Assembly: GCF_017592395.1 (NCBI RefSeq)
Contig: NZ_JAGFOU010000011.1
Coordinates: forward strand, 1 to 64,000
Reading direction: 5' to 3'
Length of the DNA stretch: 64,000 bases
Origin: Actinomyces bowdenii
GTDB lineage: Bacteria; Actinomycetota; Actinomycetes; Actinomycetales; Actinomycetaceae
The notes below the pieces were generated by a model. That model was not told the DNA's origin, did no database searches, and saw only the letters and a list, made by a program, of their open reading frames with translations. This document shows, one piece after another, positions 26,361-40,841 of the stretch. Positions within the stretch are counted from its first letter, which is position 1; every line of letters begins with the position of its first letter. Both the position numbers and the translations under genes were made by a program.

Positions 26361-27253
26361 GGATCCTCCGCGTCTTCAACAACAACGTCGTCCTGGCGCG
26401 CGATGAGGTCGGCCGGGAGGTCATCCTCACCGGGCGCGGCCTGGGATTCGGCCGCAAGGCGGGCCAGGAGGCCGATGCCTCCCGCATCGCCAGGCGCTAC
26501 GTGCCCGCCGACAACCCCGAGTCCGTGGCCGAGGTCATGGCCGCGATGCCCCTGGAGCGCATCGCCCTCATCGAGAGGTGCTTCGTCGCCGCGGCCCGGG
26601 AGCTGGGCACCGCCGTTCCCTCCTCGACGATCGTCGCCGTCGTCGACCACGTCAACCAGGCCATGGAGCGGGTGCGCCGGGGCGAGGCGATGGACTACCC
26701 GCTGCGGGCCGAGGTCGCCCACCTCCACCCCGAGGAGCTGAGGCTGGCCGAGCAGATCATCGCCGACCTCAACGCCTCCCAGGAGGTCCAGCTGCCGGCG
26801 GGGGAGGCCATCGCCCTGAGCCTGCACCTGTTCGCCGCCGCGGTCGGGGCGCCCTCCGTGCAGGAGTCCCAGAGGCAGTCCCGGCTCATCAGCCAGGTCA
26901 TGGACCTGCTGCGGGCCGCCCTCGGCGACTCCCTCGAGGAGCACTCGATCAATGCCGCCCGCTTCGCCGTCCACCTGCGCTACTTCCTGGTGCGGGCCCG
27001 CACCGGCCTCCAGATCCAGGACGGCACCGCCTCCATCATCGCCGACACGCTGCGCACCTCCCACCCCCGGGCCCACCGCCTGGCGCTGCGCATCAGCGAC
27101 CTGCTGGAGATGAGGCTGGGCATCACGGTCTCCGCCGACGAGACCGCCTACCTGACGATGCACGTCGCCCGCCTCGTCGGCGCGGCGCAGGCGGGGCCGG
27201 CTGCCGTCAGCCCCGCCGACGGCGAGCCGGGCGCCTCCCCACCGGGCGTGTGA
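26357..27253 (+). CDS. licT: BglG/LicT-family transcription antiterminator
   Basis: This 298-residue RNA-binding protein controls the beta-glucoside genes that follow. The CAT RNA-binding domain occupies residues 1-55 ([30 protein letters not shown]). Two PRD domains follow, with phosphorylatable histidines such as DHVNQAME and [10 protein letters not shown] in PRD1 and HLRYFLVRA and YLTMHVARL in PRD2. In this family PTS phosphorylation of the PRDs sets activity. A RAT site and overlapping terminator lie immediately downstream. The gene is translationally coupled to uvrC by a 4-nt overlap, an unusual partner that reflects position only. Confidence 0.93.
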   Translation: MRILRVFNNNVVLARDEVGREVILTGRGLGFGRKAGQEADASRIARRYVPADNPESVAEVMAAMPLERIALIERCFVAAARELGTAVPSSTIVAVVDHVNQAMERVRRGEAMDYPLRAEVAHLHPEELRLAEQIIADLNASQEVQLPAGEAIALSLHLFAAAVGAPSVQESQRQSRLISQVMDLLRAALGDSLEEHSINAARFAVHLRYFLVRARTGLQIQDGTASIIADTLRTSHPRAHRLALRISDLLEMRLGITVSADETAYLTMHVARLVGAAQAGPAAVSPADGEPGASPPGV

Positions 27254-27285
27254 GGCGAGGCACTGAGAACGGGTGACAGATCGGC

Positions 27286-27314
27286 TTGTCGGCCCCTGTG
27301 CGAGGCCGTAGCCT
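27286..27314 (+). promoter_or_regulatory. Candidate bglP promoter
   Basis: TTGTCG (27286-27291) and TAGCCT (27309-27314) are separated by 17 nt and lie just upstream of the RAT/terminator switch. Confidence 0.55.
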
Positions 27315-27340
27315 TGCACCAAGGCCCGGCAGGGCCCACA

Positions 27341-27368
27341 GGATTGTGACCCAACAGGGGCAAGACCT
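27341..27368 (+). promoter_or_regulatory. RAT (ribonucleic antiterminator) for LicT
   Basis: The segment beginning GGATTGTGAC and ending GGCAAGACCT keeps the conserved blocks of BglG/LicT targets (GGATTGT-AC, GGCAA-ACCT). Its 3' end overlaps the first arm of the following terminator, so the two structures are mutually exclusive. Binding of LicT should allow bglP transcription. Confidence 0.85.
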
Positions 27369-27415
27369 GGGATCTCCAGTGCGCACGAACGCGCGCGGGG
27401 ATCCCGGGTCTTTTT
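27364..27415 (+). terminator. LicT-controlled intrinsic terminator before bglP
   Basis: GACCTGGGATC (27364-27374) pairs with GATCCCGGGTC (27400-27410) with one G-U pair, followed by TTTTT. It sits 36 nt before the bglP start and overlaps the RAT site. Confidence 0.88.
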
Positions 27416-27450
27416 CGTTGCCCGCACGGATTCGAGGAGGAACCGTTCCC

Positions 27451-30980
<3,530 letters not shown>

Positions 30981-30986
30981 CATGCT
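30981..30986 (+). promoter_or_regulatory. rapZ -10 element, probably leaderless
   Basis: CATGCT ends 6 nt before the rapZ ATG and no ribosome-binding site is present. Any -35 would fall in or next to the G/C tract. Confidence 0.4.
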
Positions 30987-30992
30987 TGGGCC

Positions 30993-31964
30993 ATGGACTC
31001 CCAGGATCCTCCGAAGCCGTCCCGGCACCGAGACCCCCTCAAGGACACCGTGCCCATCGAGATCCCGGCCCTGGACGACGCCACGCCCCCGGTCCCGCCC
31101 GCCGAGCGGCCCGAGATGATCATCGTCACCGGCATGTCCGGAGCGGGGCGCTCGCGCGCGGCCAACGCCCTGGAGGACCTGGACTGGTACGTGGTGGACA
31201 ACCTGCCGCCCCAGCTGCTGCCCGCCCTGGCCGGGATGATGACCACCGTGGGCGCGGGCGTGCACCGCCTGGCCGCCGTGGTCGACGTGCGCAGCCGCGA
31301 GTTCTTCTCCCACTTCATGGAGTACCTGCGCACCGTGCGCCAGGCGGGCACCGATGTGCGCCTCATCTTCCTGGACGCCTCCGATGCGGTCCTGGTGCGC
31401 CGCTTCGAGTCCTCGCGCCGCCCCCACCCCCTCCAGGGCACCGGCTCGGTGCTGGACGGCATCGTCCACGAGCGCACCCTCCTGGGGGGCCTCAAGGGCA
31501 TGGCCGACACGGTCATCGACACCTCCGCCTACTCGGTGCACGACCTGGCGCGCCGGGTCCGCGAGCTGGTGGCCCGTGAGTCGGACCTGGCGCTGCGCAT
31601 CAACGTCATGTCCTTCGGATTCAAGTACGGCATCCCCCTGGACGCCGACCACGTCCTGGACGTGCGCTTCATCCCCAACCCCTACTGGGTCTCCGAGCTG
31701 CGCCACCTCACCGGCCGCGACGCCCCCGTGGCCGACTACGTCTTCTCCCAGAGCGGCGCCGCCGACTTCGTCGACGGCTACGCCGACCTGCTGACGCCCG
31801 CCCTTCCCCACTACATCGACGAGCTCAAGCCCTACGTGACCCTGGCCGTGGGCTGCACCGGCGGCAAGCACCGCTCGGTGGCCTCCGCGGAGCGCCTTGG
31901 GGCCAGGTTGCGGCGGGCGGGCTTCGAGGTCGTGGTCCAGCACCGCGACCTGGGACGGGAGTGA
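30993..31964 (+). CDS. rapZ: RNase adapter RapZ (nucleotide-binding)
   Basis: This 323-residue protein is the RapZ/YvcJ P-loop protein. The Walker A is GMSGAGRSRAANAL near residue 48, followed by DNLPPQLLPAL, and the C-terminal domain has VGCTGGKHRSVASAERLG. In E. coli RapZ steers decay of the GlmZ RNA; the role in actinobacteria is less defined. An N-terminal extension of about 40 Pro/Asp-rich residues precedes the core. It is followed after 6 nt by yvcK and then whiA, the conserved trio of Gram-positive bacteria. Confidence 0.93.
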   Translation: MDSQDPPKPSRHRDPLKDTVPIEIPALDDATPPVPPAERPEMIIVTGMSGAGRSRAANALEDLDWYVVDNLPPQLLPALAGMMTTVGAGVHRLAAVVDVRSREFFSHFMEYLRTVRQAGTDVRLIFLDASDAVLVRRFESSRRPHPLQGTGSVLDGIVHERTLLGGLKGMADTVIDTSAYSVHDLARRVRELVARESDLALRINVMSFGFKYGIPLDADHVLDVRFIPNPYWVSELRHLTGRDAPVADYVFSQSGAADFVDGYADLLTPALPHYIDELKPYVTLAVGCTGGKHRSVASAERLGARLRRAGFEVVVQHRDLGRE

Positions 31965-31970
31965 GCGCAC

Positions 31971-32990
31971 GTGGGAACCACGATCGACGTCGCCGGCTGG
32001 CCGCGCCGCGGCGAGGAGGGCCCCGCCGTCGTCGCCCTGGGCGGCGGCCACGGCCTGTCCGCGACGCTGCGCGCCCTGCGCCACATCACCCACCGCCTCA
32101 CCGCAGTGGTGACTGTCGCGGATGACGGGGGCTCCTCGGGACGCCTGCGCCGCGAGTTCGGCTGCCTGCCGCCCGGAGACCTGCGCATGGCGCTGGCCTC
32201 CCTGTGCGACGACTCCGAATGGGGGCTGACCTGGCGCGACGTCCTCCAGCACCGCTTCGAGGGCCAGGGCGAGCTGGACAACCACGCCCTGGGCAACCTG
32301 CTCATCCTATCGCTGTGGCAGCTGCTGGGCGACGACGTCGCCGGCCTGGACTGGGTGGGCCGCCTGCTGTCCATCCACGGGCGAGTGGTCCCCATGTCCT
32401 CCTCCCCGCTGGTCATCGAGGCCGACATCGTCAACGGCGACCGCCGCCGGCGCGTCTCGGGCCAGGTGGCCGTGGCCTCGGCCCGAGGGCGCATGGAGAA
32501 CGTGGCCATCGTCCCCCAGGACGCCGACGCCCACCCCGAGGCGGTGCGCGCCATCGACGAGGCCGACTGGGTGGTGCTGGGGCCGGGCTCCTGGTACACC
32601 TCCGTGCTGCCCCACCTCATCCTGCCCTCCATGCGCTGCGCCCTGGCGAGCACCGGCGCCCGCAAGGTCATCGTGCTCAACCTCTCGGCCCAGAGGGGCG
32701 AGACCGACGGCATGACCAGCGCCGACCACCTGCGGGTCCTGGCCGACTACGCCCCCGAGATCAGCGCCGACGTGGTGCTGGCCGACCCCTCCACCGTCGA
32801 GGACATCGACGATCTGTCCGCGGTGGCCGAGTCCCTGGGAGCGGTCCTGGTGCTGCGCCAGGTCCGCACGGGTGAGGCCCTGTGCCACCACGACCCCCTG
32901 CGCCTGGCCGCCGCCTTCCGCGACGCCTTCGAGGGCGCCCTGGGCGATGTGGCGCGCGGCCGCCCGCCCGAGCAGCGTCCCGAGTGCTGA
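31971..32990 (+). CDS. yvcK: YvcK/GlnR-type gluconeogenesis factor (CofD-like)
   Basis: This 339-residue protein begins with GTG. It belongs to the YvcK family, required for growth on gluconeogenic carbon sources and for cell-shape control in other Gram-positives. Landmarks are ALGGGHGLSATLRALR and TVADDGGSSGRLRREFG near the N-terminus, LDNHALGNLL, and LGPGSWYTSVLPHLI. It binds UDP-sugars in characterised members. It lies 6 nt after rapZ and 143 nt before whiA. Confidence 0.92.
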   Translation: MGTTIDVAGWPRRGEEGPAVVALGGGHGLSATLRALRHITHRLTAVVTVADDGGSSGRLRREFGCLPPGDLRMALASLCDDSEWGLTWRDVLQHRFEGQGELDNHALGNLLILSLWQLLGDDVAGLDWVGRLLSIHGRVVPMSSSPLVIEADIVNGDRRRRVSGQVAVASARGRMENVAIVPQDADAHPEAVRAIDEADWVVLGPGSWYTSVLPHLILPSMRCALASTGARKVIVLNLSAQRGETDGMTSADHLRVLADYAPEISADVVLADPSTVEDIDDLSAVAESLGAVLVLRQVRTGEALCHHDPLRLAAAFRDAFEGALGDVARGRPPEQRPEC

Positions 32991-33036
32991 GCCGGTGCTG
33001 AGCCGCTGGGCAGTGTGCCGCGCCGGGGGCTCGGTG

Positions 33037-33066
33037 GCGACAAGACCGGCCTGGTCCCGGCATACT
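33037..33066 (+). promoter_or_regulatory. Candidate whiA promoter
   Basis: GCGACA (33037-33042) and CATACT (33061-33066) have an 18-nt spacing about 70 nt before the whiA ATG. It would supplement read-through from rapZ-yvcK. Confidence 0.4.
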
Positions 33067-33133
33067 CATCCCCAGCCACAGATGCCTGAGCGCCTGAGCC
33101 CGGGCACGCGCAACAGGAATGAGGTTCCGGCCT

Positions 33134-34114
33134 ATGTCGCTGACGGTGACGGTCAAGGACGAGCTCGCGCATGTCCCTGCGGAGAATGCCGCGCAGAAGC
33201 GCGCCGAGCTGTCCTCGATGCTGCGCTTCGCCGGCGGCCTGCACATCATCTCGGGGCGCATCGTGGTCGAGGCCGAGCTCGACCACGGCGGCACCGTGCG
33301 CAGGCTGCACCGCCATCTCAAGGAGCTCTACGGGATGGACTCCGAGGTCATGGTGGTCCAGGGGGGCTCGCTGCACCGGGGCTCGCGCTACGTGCTGCGC
33401 GTCGTCGAGCGCGGCAAGGACCTGGCCCGCCTCTCGGGACTGGTCGATGAGCGGGGCCGGCCCGTGCGGGGCATGCCGGTGGCCGTGGTCCAGGGCGGGC
33501 GCAAGGCTGCGGCCGCGGCCTGGCGCGGAGCCTTCCTGGCCCGCGGCTCGCTGACCGAGCCCGGGCGCTCGGCCTCCCTGGAGGTCACCTGCCCCGGCTC
33601 GGAGGCCGCGCTGGCGCTGGTGGGGGCCGCGCGCCGCTTCGAGGTGGCGGCCAAGGCCCGCGAGGTGCGCGGCTCTGACCGGGTCGTGGTGCGCGACGGC
33701 GAGGCCATCGGCATCCTCCTGGAGCGCATGGGCGCTCCCGAGGCCCACCGGACCTGGACCGAGCGGCGCTCGCGCCGGGAGTCGCGCGGGACCGCCAACC
33801 GCCTGGCCAATTTCGACGACGCCAACCTGCGCCGCTCGGCGCGCGCCGCCGTGGCCTCCGGGGCACGGGTGGAGCGAGCCTTCGAGATCCTGGGCGACGA
33901 CGTGCCCGCCCATCTGCTGGAGGCCGGGCGGCTGCGCATCGCCAACAAGCAGGCCTCCCTGGAGGAGCTGGGCCAGCTCTCCGACCCGCAGCTGACCAAG
34001 GACGCCGTGGCGGGCCGCATCCGCCGCCTGCTGGCCATGGCCGACAAGCGCGCCCACGACCTGGGCATCCCCGACACCGAATCCGTCCTGACCCAGGACA
34101 TGCTCGAGCCCTGA
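33134..34114 (+). CDS. whiA: DNA-binding regulator WhiA
   Basis: This 326-residue protein has a LAGLIDADG-like N-terminal fold ([34 protein letters not shown]) and a C-terminal helix-turn-helix ([40 protein letters not shown]). WhiA controls sporulation septation in Streptomyces and is conserved in non-sporulating actinobacteria, where it is linked to cell division. The start at 33134 ([11 protein letters not shown]) is preferred over 33119 because it matches the family start. Confidence 0.95.
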   Translation: MSLTVTVKDELAHVPAENAAQKRAELSSMLRFAGGLHIISGRIVVEAELDHGGTVRRLHRHLKELYGMDSEVMVVQGGSLHRGSRYVLRVVERGKDLARLSGLVDERGRPVRGMPVAVVQGGRKAAAAAWRGAFLARGSLTEPGRSASLEVTCPGSEAALALVGAARRFEVAAKAREVRGSDRVVVRDGEAIGILLERMGAPEAHRTWTERRSRRESRGTANRLANFDDANLRRSARAAVASGARVERAFEILGDDVPAHLLEAGRLRIANKQASLEELGQLSDPQLTKDAVAGRIRRLLAMADKRAHDLGIPDTESVLTQDMLEP

Positions 34115-34329
34115 GCCCCCCGGCCGCACGGGTCGACCCGGCTGAGGAGGAGGGGCCCGGGCGCGCAGAAGCGGGGGAGGGGCACTGTGGGCGGACTGGG
34201 GGACTCAGATGGGACTGAGGTCCCCATTCCCGGGGCGGATCATCCCGGCGTGAATTGCGGTGCCGCCGGCGGGCGGTGCGTGTTCGCCCGTGGCGTGGAA
34301 TGTGGTCACATGCGCCCTCGCGCTGTCGC

Positions 34330-34335
34330 TAGACT
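34330..34335 (+). promoter_or_regulatory. Candidate gap promoter -10
   Basis: TAGACT lies about 119 nt before the gap start, in a 339-nt intergenic region that otherwise shows no gene. A weak GTCACA (34305-34310) at 19-nt spacing might be the -35. Confidence 0.4.
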
Positions 34336-34354
34336 CGGTCGTGCCGGAGCCTGA

Positions 34355-35461
<1,107 letters not shown>

Positions 35462-35492
35462 GTCCGCACCAGAGCATGACGCTCTAGGAGAA

Positions 35493-35525
35493 GCGCCCGC
35501 ACAACGTCCGCCGTTGTGCGGGCGC
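35493..35525 (+). terminator. Hairpin between gap and pgk
   Basis: A perfect 14-bp stem GCGCCCGCACAACG / CGTTGTGCGGGCGC with a 5-nt loop lies 31 nt after gap. No T-tract follows, so it may be a partial terminator or an mRNA-stabilising element separating gap from pgk. Confidence 0.6.
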
Positions 35526-35613
35526 GCTCCATGGGCCGTGGCACCCACGGCCCGGCCTCCGGCACATCCCCCATCCGCACCCCCACTCACCTCCGACCGA
35601 TAAGAGGTTCTGC

Positions 35614-36807
35614 ATGAAGACCATCGAGTCCCTGGGCGATCTCAAGGGCAAGCGCGTCCTGGTCCGCTCCGACTTCAACGTCCCCCTCGACGAGAGCAAG
35701 AACATCACCGACGACGGCCGCATCCAGGCCGCCCTGCCGACCCTGCGCACCCTGCTGGATGCCGGTGCCAAGGTCATCATCACCGCCCACCTGGGCCGTC
35801 CCAAGGGGCAGGTCAACCCCGACTACTCCCTGGCCCCGGTGGCCGAGCGCCTGGCCGAGGTCACTGGCGCCAAGGTGACCCTGGCCGAGGACACCGTGGG
35901 CCCCTCGGCCAAGGCCGCCGTCGAGGCCATGGGCGAGGGCGAGATCGTCCTGCTGGAGAACGTGCGCTTCAACGCCGCCGAGACCTCCAAGGACGACGCC
36001 GAGCGCGAGGCCTTCGCCGCCGAGCTGGCGGCCCTGGCCGACGTCTTCGTCTCCGACGGCTTCGGCGTGGTCCACCGCAAGCAGGCCTCCGTCTACGACG
36101 TCGCCAAGCTGCTCCCCTCGGCCGCCGGCCTGCTGGTGGTCAAGGAGATCGAGTCCCTGGGCAAGGCGGTCAACAACCCCGAGCGCCCCTACACCGTGGT
36201 GCTGGGCGGCTCCAAGGTCTCCGACAAGCTCGGCGTCATCGCCAACCTGCTGTCCAAGGCCGACCGCCTCATCATCGGCGGCGGCATGGCCTACACCTTC
36301 CTGGCCGCGCAGGGCCACGAGGTGGGCACCTCCCTGCTGGAGAAGGACCAGATCGAGACCGTCAAGGGCTACATCGCCACCGCCAAGGACAACGGCGTCG
36401 AGCTCCTCCTGCCGGTCGACACGGTCATCGCCCCCGAGTTCAAGGCCGACGCCCCGGCCTCGGTGGTCGCCTCCGACGCGATCCCCGCCGACCAGATGGG
36501 CCTGGACATCGGCCCCAAGACCCGCGAGCTCTTCGCCGACGCCATCGCCTCGGCCAAGACCGTGGTGTGGAACGGCCCCATGGGCGTCTTCGAGTTCGAG
36601 GCCTTCGCAGGCGGCACCAAGGCCGTGGCCGGGGCCCTGAGCCAGTCCGAGGCCTTCACCGTCATCGGCGGCGGTGACTCCGCGGCCGCCGTGCGCACCC
36701 TGGGCTTCGATGAGTCCACCTTCTCCCACATCTCCACCGGTGGTGGCGCCTCCCTCGAGCTGCTCGAGGGCAAGGAGCTGCCCGGAATCTCGATCCTGGA
36801 AGGCTGA
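35614..36807 (+). CDS. pgk: Phosphoglycerate kinase
   Basis: This 397-residue enzyme forms ATP from 1,3-bisphosphoglycerate. The N-domain signature [15 protein letters not shown] and substrate residues in [10 protein letters not shown] are present. The C-domain has [22 protein letters not shown] and the nucleotide-binding [17 protein letters not shown] precedes the ATG. It lies between gap and tpiA, the tpiA start following after 7 nt. Confidence 0.98.
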   Translation: MKTIESLGDLKGKRVLVRSDFNVPLDESKNITDDGRIQAALPTLRTLLDAGAKVIITAHLGRPKGQVNPDYSLAPVAERLAEVTGAKVTLAEDTVGPSAKAAVEAMGEGEIVLLENVRFNAAETSKDDAEREAFAAELAALADVFVSDGFGVVHRKQASVYDVAKLLPSAAGLLVVKEIESLGKAVNNPERPYTVVLGGSKVSDKLGVIANLLSKADRLIIGGGMAYTFLAAQGHEVGTSLLEKDQIETVKGYIATAKDNGVELLLPVDTVIAPEFKADAPASVVASDAIPADQMGLDIGPKTRELFADAIASAKTVVWNGPMGVFEFEAFAGGTKAVAGALSQSEAFTVIGGGDSAAAVRTLGFDESTFSHISTGGGASLELLEGKELPGISILEG

Positions 36808-36814
36808 CAGCACA

Positions 36815-37594
36815 ATGAGCAACCGCACCCCGCTCATGGCGGGCAACTGGAAGATGAACCTCGACCACCTCGAGGCCAACCACCTCATCCAGGGCCTGGC
36901 CATGGAGCTCAAGGACCACGACCACGACTACGCCAAGTGCGAGGTCGTCGTCATCCCGCCGTTCACCGACCTGCGCACGGTGCAGACCATCGTCGAGGCC
37001 GACGCCCTGGGCATCAAGTACGGCGCCCAGGACGTCTCGGTGCACGACAACGGCGCCTACACCGGTGAGATCTCCACGGCCATGCTCGACAAGCTCGGCG
37101 TGTCCTACGTCGTCATGGGCCACTCCGAGCGCCGCGAGTACCACGGCGAGTCCGACGAGCTCGTGGGCGCCAAGGCCCGCAAGACGCTGGAGGCGGGCAT
37201 GACCCCGATCCTGTGCTGCGGCGAGGCCCTGGAGGTCCGCAAGGCGGGCACCCACGTGGACTTCGTCCTGGGGCAGATCCGTGCTGCCCTGGCCGGCTGG
37301 GCCGCCGAGGACGTCGCCAGGATCGTCATCGCCTACGAGCCCATCTGGGCCATCGGCACCGGCGAGACCGCCACCGCCCAGGACGCCCAGGAGGTGTGCG
37401 CCGCCATCCGCAAGGCCCTCGCGGAGGACTTCGGCGAGCAGACCGCCCAGGCCACCCGGATCCTGTACGGCGGCTCGGCCAAGCCCGACAACATCAAGGA
37501 GCTCATGGCCCAGGACGACGTCGACGGCGCCCTCATCGGCGGCGCCTCGCTCAAGGCCGAGTCCTTCGCGGCCATGGCCGGCTTCTACGCCTGA
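36815..37594 (+). CDS. tpiA: Triosephosphate isomerase
   Basis: This 259-residue enzyme interconverts dihydroxyacetone phosphate and glyceraldehyde-3-phosphate. Landmarks are [13 protein letters not shown] with the substrate Asn and Lys, the catalytic His in [11 protein letters not shown], the catalytic Glu in [13 protein letters not shown], and the phosphate loop YGGSAKPDN. The ATG at 36815 gives the family N-terminus; a longer in-frame stretch overlapping pgk is not used. Confidence 0.98.
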   Translation: MSNRTPLMAGNWKMNLDHLEANHLIQGLAMELKDHDHDYAKCEVVVIPPFTDLRTVQTIVEADALGIKYGAQDVSVHDNGAYTGEISTAMLDKLGVSYVVMGHSERREYHGESDELVGAKARKTLEAGMTPILCCGEALEVRKAGTHVDFVLGQIRAALAGWAAEDVARIVIAYEPIWAIGTGETATAQDAQEVCAAIRKALAEDFGEQTAQATRILYGGSAKPDNIKELMAQDDVDGALIGGASLKAESFAAMAGFYA

Positions 37595-37618
37595 GGCGCG
37601 GCCGACACCGCATTGCAA

Positions 37619-37661
37619 CGGGGACCCGGGTACCTCACACGTGAGGGCATCCGGGTCCCCG
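37619..37661 (+). terminator. Hairpin after tpiA
   Basis: CGGGGACCCGG pairs with CCGGGTCCCCG across a 20-nt loop, 25 nt after the tpiA stop. No T-run follows. A TAGACT at 37673-37678 could be a separate secG -10 element. Confidence 0.6.
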
Positions 37662-37739
37662 CCCGCTGCGGGTAGACTCCCACTGCAACGGGGGCTGTGC
37701 GCCCCCACTGGCCCCAGACGACGACGAAGGGAACGCGGC

Positions 37740-37982
37740 GTGGACGTGCTGCGCATCATCCTCCAGGTGCTGCTCGTGATCTCGAGCTTCTTCCTCATCA
37801 TGTCCATCCTCCTGCACAAGGGCAAGGGCGGAGGCCTGTCCGACATGTTCGGCGGCGGCATCTCCTCCTCAGCGGGCTCCTCGGGCGTGGCCGAGCGCAA
37901 CCTCAACCGCATCACCGTCGGGGTGGCCATCACCTGGGCCCTGACCATCGTCGGCCTGGGCCTCATGGCCAAGATCGGCTGA
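37740..37982 (+). CDS. secG: Preprotein translocase subunit SecG
   Basis: This 80-residue protein starts at GTG and has two membrane segments ([20 protein letters not shown] and [19 protein letters not shown]). Between them lies the SecG loop [17 protein letters not shown]. It is the auxiliary subunit of the SecYEG channel. GAAGGG precedes the start. Its place after tpiA is conserved in actinobacteria. Confidence 0.95.
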   Translation: MDVLRIILQVLLVISSFFLIMSILLHKGKGGGLSDMFGGGISSSAGSSGVAERNLNRITVGVAITWALTIVGLGLMAKIG

Positions 37983-38001
37983 CCCAGGCGGCGCACTGGC
38001 C

Positions 38002-38991
38002 TTGCCTGAGCACCGGGACCCGCGCGGTGACGCCCTGGAGCGCGCACTGCGCGGGTATCTTGCGCACCTGCGGGTCGAGCGGGGCCTGAGCCCCAACACC
38101 CTGGCCGCCTACGAGCGCGATCTGCTGCGCTACATCACCTATCTCAGGGGCCTGGGCATGAGCAAGCCCCAGCAGGTGGGACGCTCCGAGGTGGCCGGAT
38201 TCCTCGAGGCCCTGCGCACCGGGGCCGATGCCGGGCGGCCACTGGCGCCCTCCTCGGCCTCCCGGGCCGTCACCGCGGTACGGGGCTGGCACAGGTTCCT
38301 GGCCGAGGAGGGGCAGGCCCCGGAGGATCCCTCGGCCACCGTCCACCCGCCCCAGGCGGGCAGGCGCCTGCCCAAGGCGCTGGGCATCGAGGAGGTCCGC
38401 GCCCTGCTGGAGGCCGCCGGGATCGACGACTCGCCGGTCAGCCTGCGCGACCGCGCGCTCCTGGAGGTCCTCTACGCCACCGGTGCCCGGATCTCCGAGG
38501 CCGTCGGGCTGGTCATCGACGACCTGGATCCCGACTCCGGGGTGCTCAGGCTCCTGGGGAAGGGCCGCAAGGAGCGGATCGTGCCCATGGGCTCCTTCGC
38601 CTGGCAGGCGCTGGAGGCCTATCTCGTCCGCGGCCGGCCGGCGCTGGCCAGCCGGGGCAGGGGAGTGCCCGAGGTCTTCCTCAACACCCTGGGCCGGCCG
38701 CTGAGCCGGCAGAGCGCCTGGGCGGTGCTCCAGGCCGCGGCGCGGCGCTCCGGCCTGAGTGCGAAGGAGGCGGGCCCCGGCCGGGACTCCGAGGTGGGCG
38801 AGCGGCGCATCTCCCCCCACACGCTGCGCCACTCCTTCGCCACCCACCTGCTGGCCGGCGGCGCGGATGTGCGCGTGGTCCAGGAGATGCTCGGTCACGC
38901 CTCGGTGACCACCACCCAGATCTACACCCGGGTCACCGTCGACCACCTGCGGGAGGTCTACGCCACCAGCCACCCCCGGGCCCTGGGCTGA
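38002..38991 (+). CDS. xerD: Tyrosine recombinase XerD
   Basis: This 329-residue recombinase resolves chromosome dimers at dif. The SAM-like N-terminal domain ([20 protein letters not shown]) precedes the catalytic domain. That domain has Arg in [12 protein letters not shown], Lys in [11 protein letters not shown], His-x-x-Arg in [14 protein letters not shown], a second His in [13 protein letters not shown], and the Tyr nucleophile in QIYTRVT. It starts with TTG at 38002. An insert of about 20 residues ([15 protein letters not shown]) precedes the HxxR motif and is longer than in most XerD proteins. Confidence 0.93.
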   Translation: MPEHRDPRGDALERALRGYLAHLRVERGLSPNTLAAYERDLLRYITYLRGLGMSKPQQVGRSEVAGFLEALRTGADAGRPLAPSSASRAVTAVRGWHRFLAEEGQAPEDPSATVHPPQAGRRLPKALGIEEVRALLEAAGIDDSPVSLRDRALLEVLYATGARISEAVGLVIDDLDPDSGVLRLLGKGRKERIVPMGSFAWQALEAYLVRGRPALASRGRGVPEVFLNTLGRPLSRQSAWAVLQAAARRSGLSAKEAGPGRDSEVGERRISPHTLRHSFATHLLAGGADVRVVQEMLGHASVTTTQIYTRVTVDHLREVYATSHPRALG

Positions 38992-39126
38992 GCCCGTGGG
39001 CACGGCACCCCCGGGCCGTGCCCATGAGCGGGGGAGATGAGCGCCGGCGCGGGGATCACAGGGAAGGGATAGTCTCCTCTGCGACTCCTGCCAGGTGGGG
39101 ATAAGCGATGTCGTTCACGTTTCGGC

Positions 39127-39132
39127 TAGGCT
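39127..39132 (+). promoter_or_regulatory. parA -10 element, probably leaderless
   Basis: TAGGCT ends 7 nt before the GTG at 39140 within CGGCTAGGCTGG, the same 12-mer that precedes pgi. No ribosome-binding site is present. Confidence 0.5.
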
Positions 39133-39139
39133 GGTCGGC

Positions 39140-40012
39140 GTGAACGACTCCACCCAGCCCGGCCTGATCGATCCGACCTCCTCCGCCGAGGACGAGGAGA
39201 AGGTCTTCCCCGTCCCCGCACCGCTGGAGTCCCACGGGCCCGCCAGGGTCATATCGATGTGCAACCAGAAGGGCGGGGTGGGCAAGACCACGACCACCAT
39301 CAACCTGGGGGCGGCCCTGGCCGAGTACGGCCGCAGGGTCCTCATCGTCGACTTCGACCCCCAGGGCGCGGCCTCGGCCGGCCTGGGCATCAACGCCCAC
39401 GAGCTGGACTCCACGATCTACGACCTGCTGGTGGCCGCCCGGCCCGATATCCGCACCGTCATCCACCAGACCACGGCCCCCGGGCTGGACATCGTCCCGG
39501 CCAACATCGACCTGTCGGCCGCCGAGGTGCAGCTGGTCAACGAGGTGGCCCGCGAGCAGGCCCTCAAGCGGGTGCTGCGACCCGTCCTGGATGACTACGA
39601 CGTCATCCTCGTGGACTGCCAGCCCTCCCTGGGGCTGCTGACCATCAACGCCCTGACCGCCTCCCACGGCGTCATCATCCCCCTGGAGACCGAGTTCTTC
39701 GCCCTGCGCGGGGTGGCGCTCCTGGTGGAGACCGTCGAGCGCGTCAAGGACCGCCTCAACGCGAGCCTCCAGATCGACGGCATCCTGGCGACCATGGTGG
39801 ACACCCGCACCCTGCACTCGCGCGAGGTGCTCGAGCGCCTGGAGCAGGCCTTCGGCGAGCAGCTCTTCGACACCCAGATCCGGCGAACGATCAAGTTCCC
39901 GGACGCCTCGGTGGCCAGCGAGCCCATCACCAGCTACGCGCCCTCCCACCCCGGTGCCCTGGCCTACCGGCGCCTGGCGCGGGAGATCATCGCGCGCGGA
40001 GATGTCGCCTGA
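39140..40012 (+). CDS. ParA/Soj-family ATPase
   Basis: This 290-residue Walker-type ATPase has the deviant Walker A CNQKGGVGKTTTTINLG near residue 45, Walker A' DFDPQGAASAG and Walker B ILVDCQPSLGLL. An acidic N-terminal tail of about 35 residues precedes the domain. It lies directly before scpAB and overlaps scpA by 11 nt, a common actinobacterial arrangement. It is probably a chromosome-organisation ATPase rather than the parAB-locus ParA near the origin, but no parB is next to it to decide. Confidence 0.88.
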   Translation: MNDSTQPGLIDPTSSAEDEEKVFPVPAPLESHGPARVISMCNQKGGVGKTTTTINLGAALAEYGRRVLIVDFDPQGAASAGLGINAHELDSTIYDLLVAARPDIRTVIHQTTAPGLDIVPANIDLSAAEVQLVNEVAREQALKRVLRPVLDDYDVILVDCQPSLGLLTINALTASHGVIIPLETEFFALRGVALLVETVERVKDRLNASLQIDGILATMVDTRTLHSREVLERLEQAFGEQLFDTQIRRTIKFPDASVASEPITSYAPSHPGALAYRRLAREIIARGDVA

Positions 40013-40841
40013 GCAGCCAGCCGCGCCCGAGGAACCGGGCCACCCCCAGGAGGCCGGGCCCGCCCGGGTCGCCGGGTTCTCCGTGGCCCTGCCCCAGTTC
40101 GAGGGCCCCTTCGACCTGCTCCTGACCCTCATCGCGCGCAAGCGCCTCAACATCACCGAGCTGGCCCTGGCCGAGGTCACCGACGACTTCATCGCCCATA
40201 TGCGGGCCGACTGGGACCTGGGGCGGGCCAGTGAGTTCCTGGTGGTGGCCTCCACGCTCCTGGCGCTCAAGGCCCACCGGCTCCTGCCGCATGAGGAGGA
40301 TGAGGAGGACCCGGACCTGGAGCTGCTGGAGGCCCGCGACCTGCTCTTCGCCAGGCTCCTGCAGTACCGCGCCTACAAGGAGGCCGCGGCCGCCTTCCAG
40401 GAGCGGGCGCTGCGCGCCTCGCGCTCCCACCCGCGCGTGGTGGGCCTGGAGCCGCACCTGGCTGCCCTCCTGCCCAGGCTGGTGTCCACAATCACCCCCG
40501 AGGACCTGGCCCGACTGGCCGTGGCGGCCCTCACCCGCCCGGACGACCCCGGCGTCCAGACCGTCCACCTCCACGAGTCCGTGCCCGTGGGCGAGCAGAT
40601 CAGCCTCATCGTCTCGCGCCTGCGCTCCGGCGGGGCACTGACCTTCTCCGAGCTCATCGACGACGCCGGGCGCACCGCCGTGGTCGTCGCCCGCTTCCTG
40701 GCCCTGCTCATCCTGCACCGCCAGGGCGCGGCCGACCTGGAGCAGGACGAGGCCATGGGTGAGATCACGGTGCGGTGGTGCGCCCCGCGCGAGGGCCTCA
40801 GCGGCATCATGGTGGGCGATGTCGAGGAGGAGTTCGCATGA
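40002..40841 (+). CDS. scpA: Segregation and condensation protein ScpA
   Basis: This 279-residue kleisin bridges the SMC heads with ScpB. The N-terminal segment FEGPFDLLLTLIARKRLNI is diagnostic, followed by VASTLLALKAHRLLPHEEDE, and the C-terminal winged helix ends with FLALLILHRQGAADLEQ. The start at 40002 overlaps the parA end, and its stop overlaps scpB by 4 nt, so the three genes are translationally coupled. Confidence 0.95.
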   Translation: MSPEQPAAPEEPGHPQEAGPARVAGFSVALPQFEGPFDLLLTLIARKRLNITELALAEVTDDFIAHMRADWDLGRASEFLVVASTLLALKAHRLLPHEEDEEDPDLELLEARDLLFARLLQYRAYKEAAAAFQERALRASRSHPRVVGLEPHLAALLPRLVSTITPEDLARLAVAALTRPDDPGVQTVHLHESVPVGEQISLIVSRLRSGGALTFSELIDDAGRTAVVVARFLALLILHRQGAADLEQDEAMGEITVRWCAPREGLSGIMVGDVEEEFA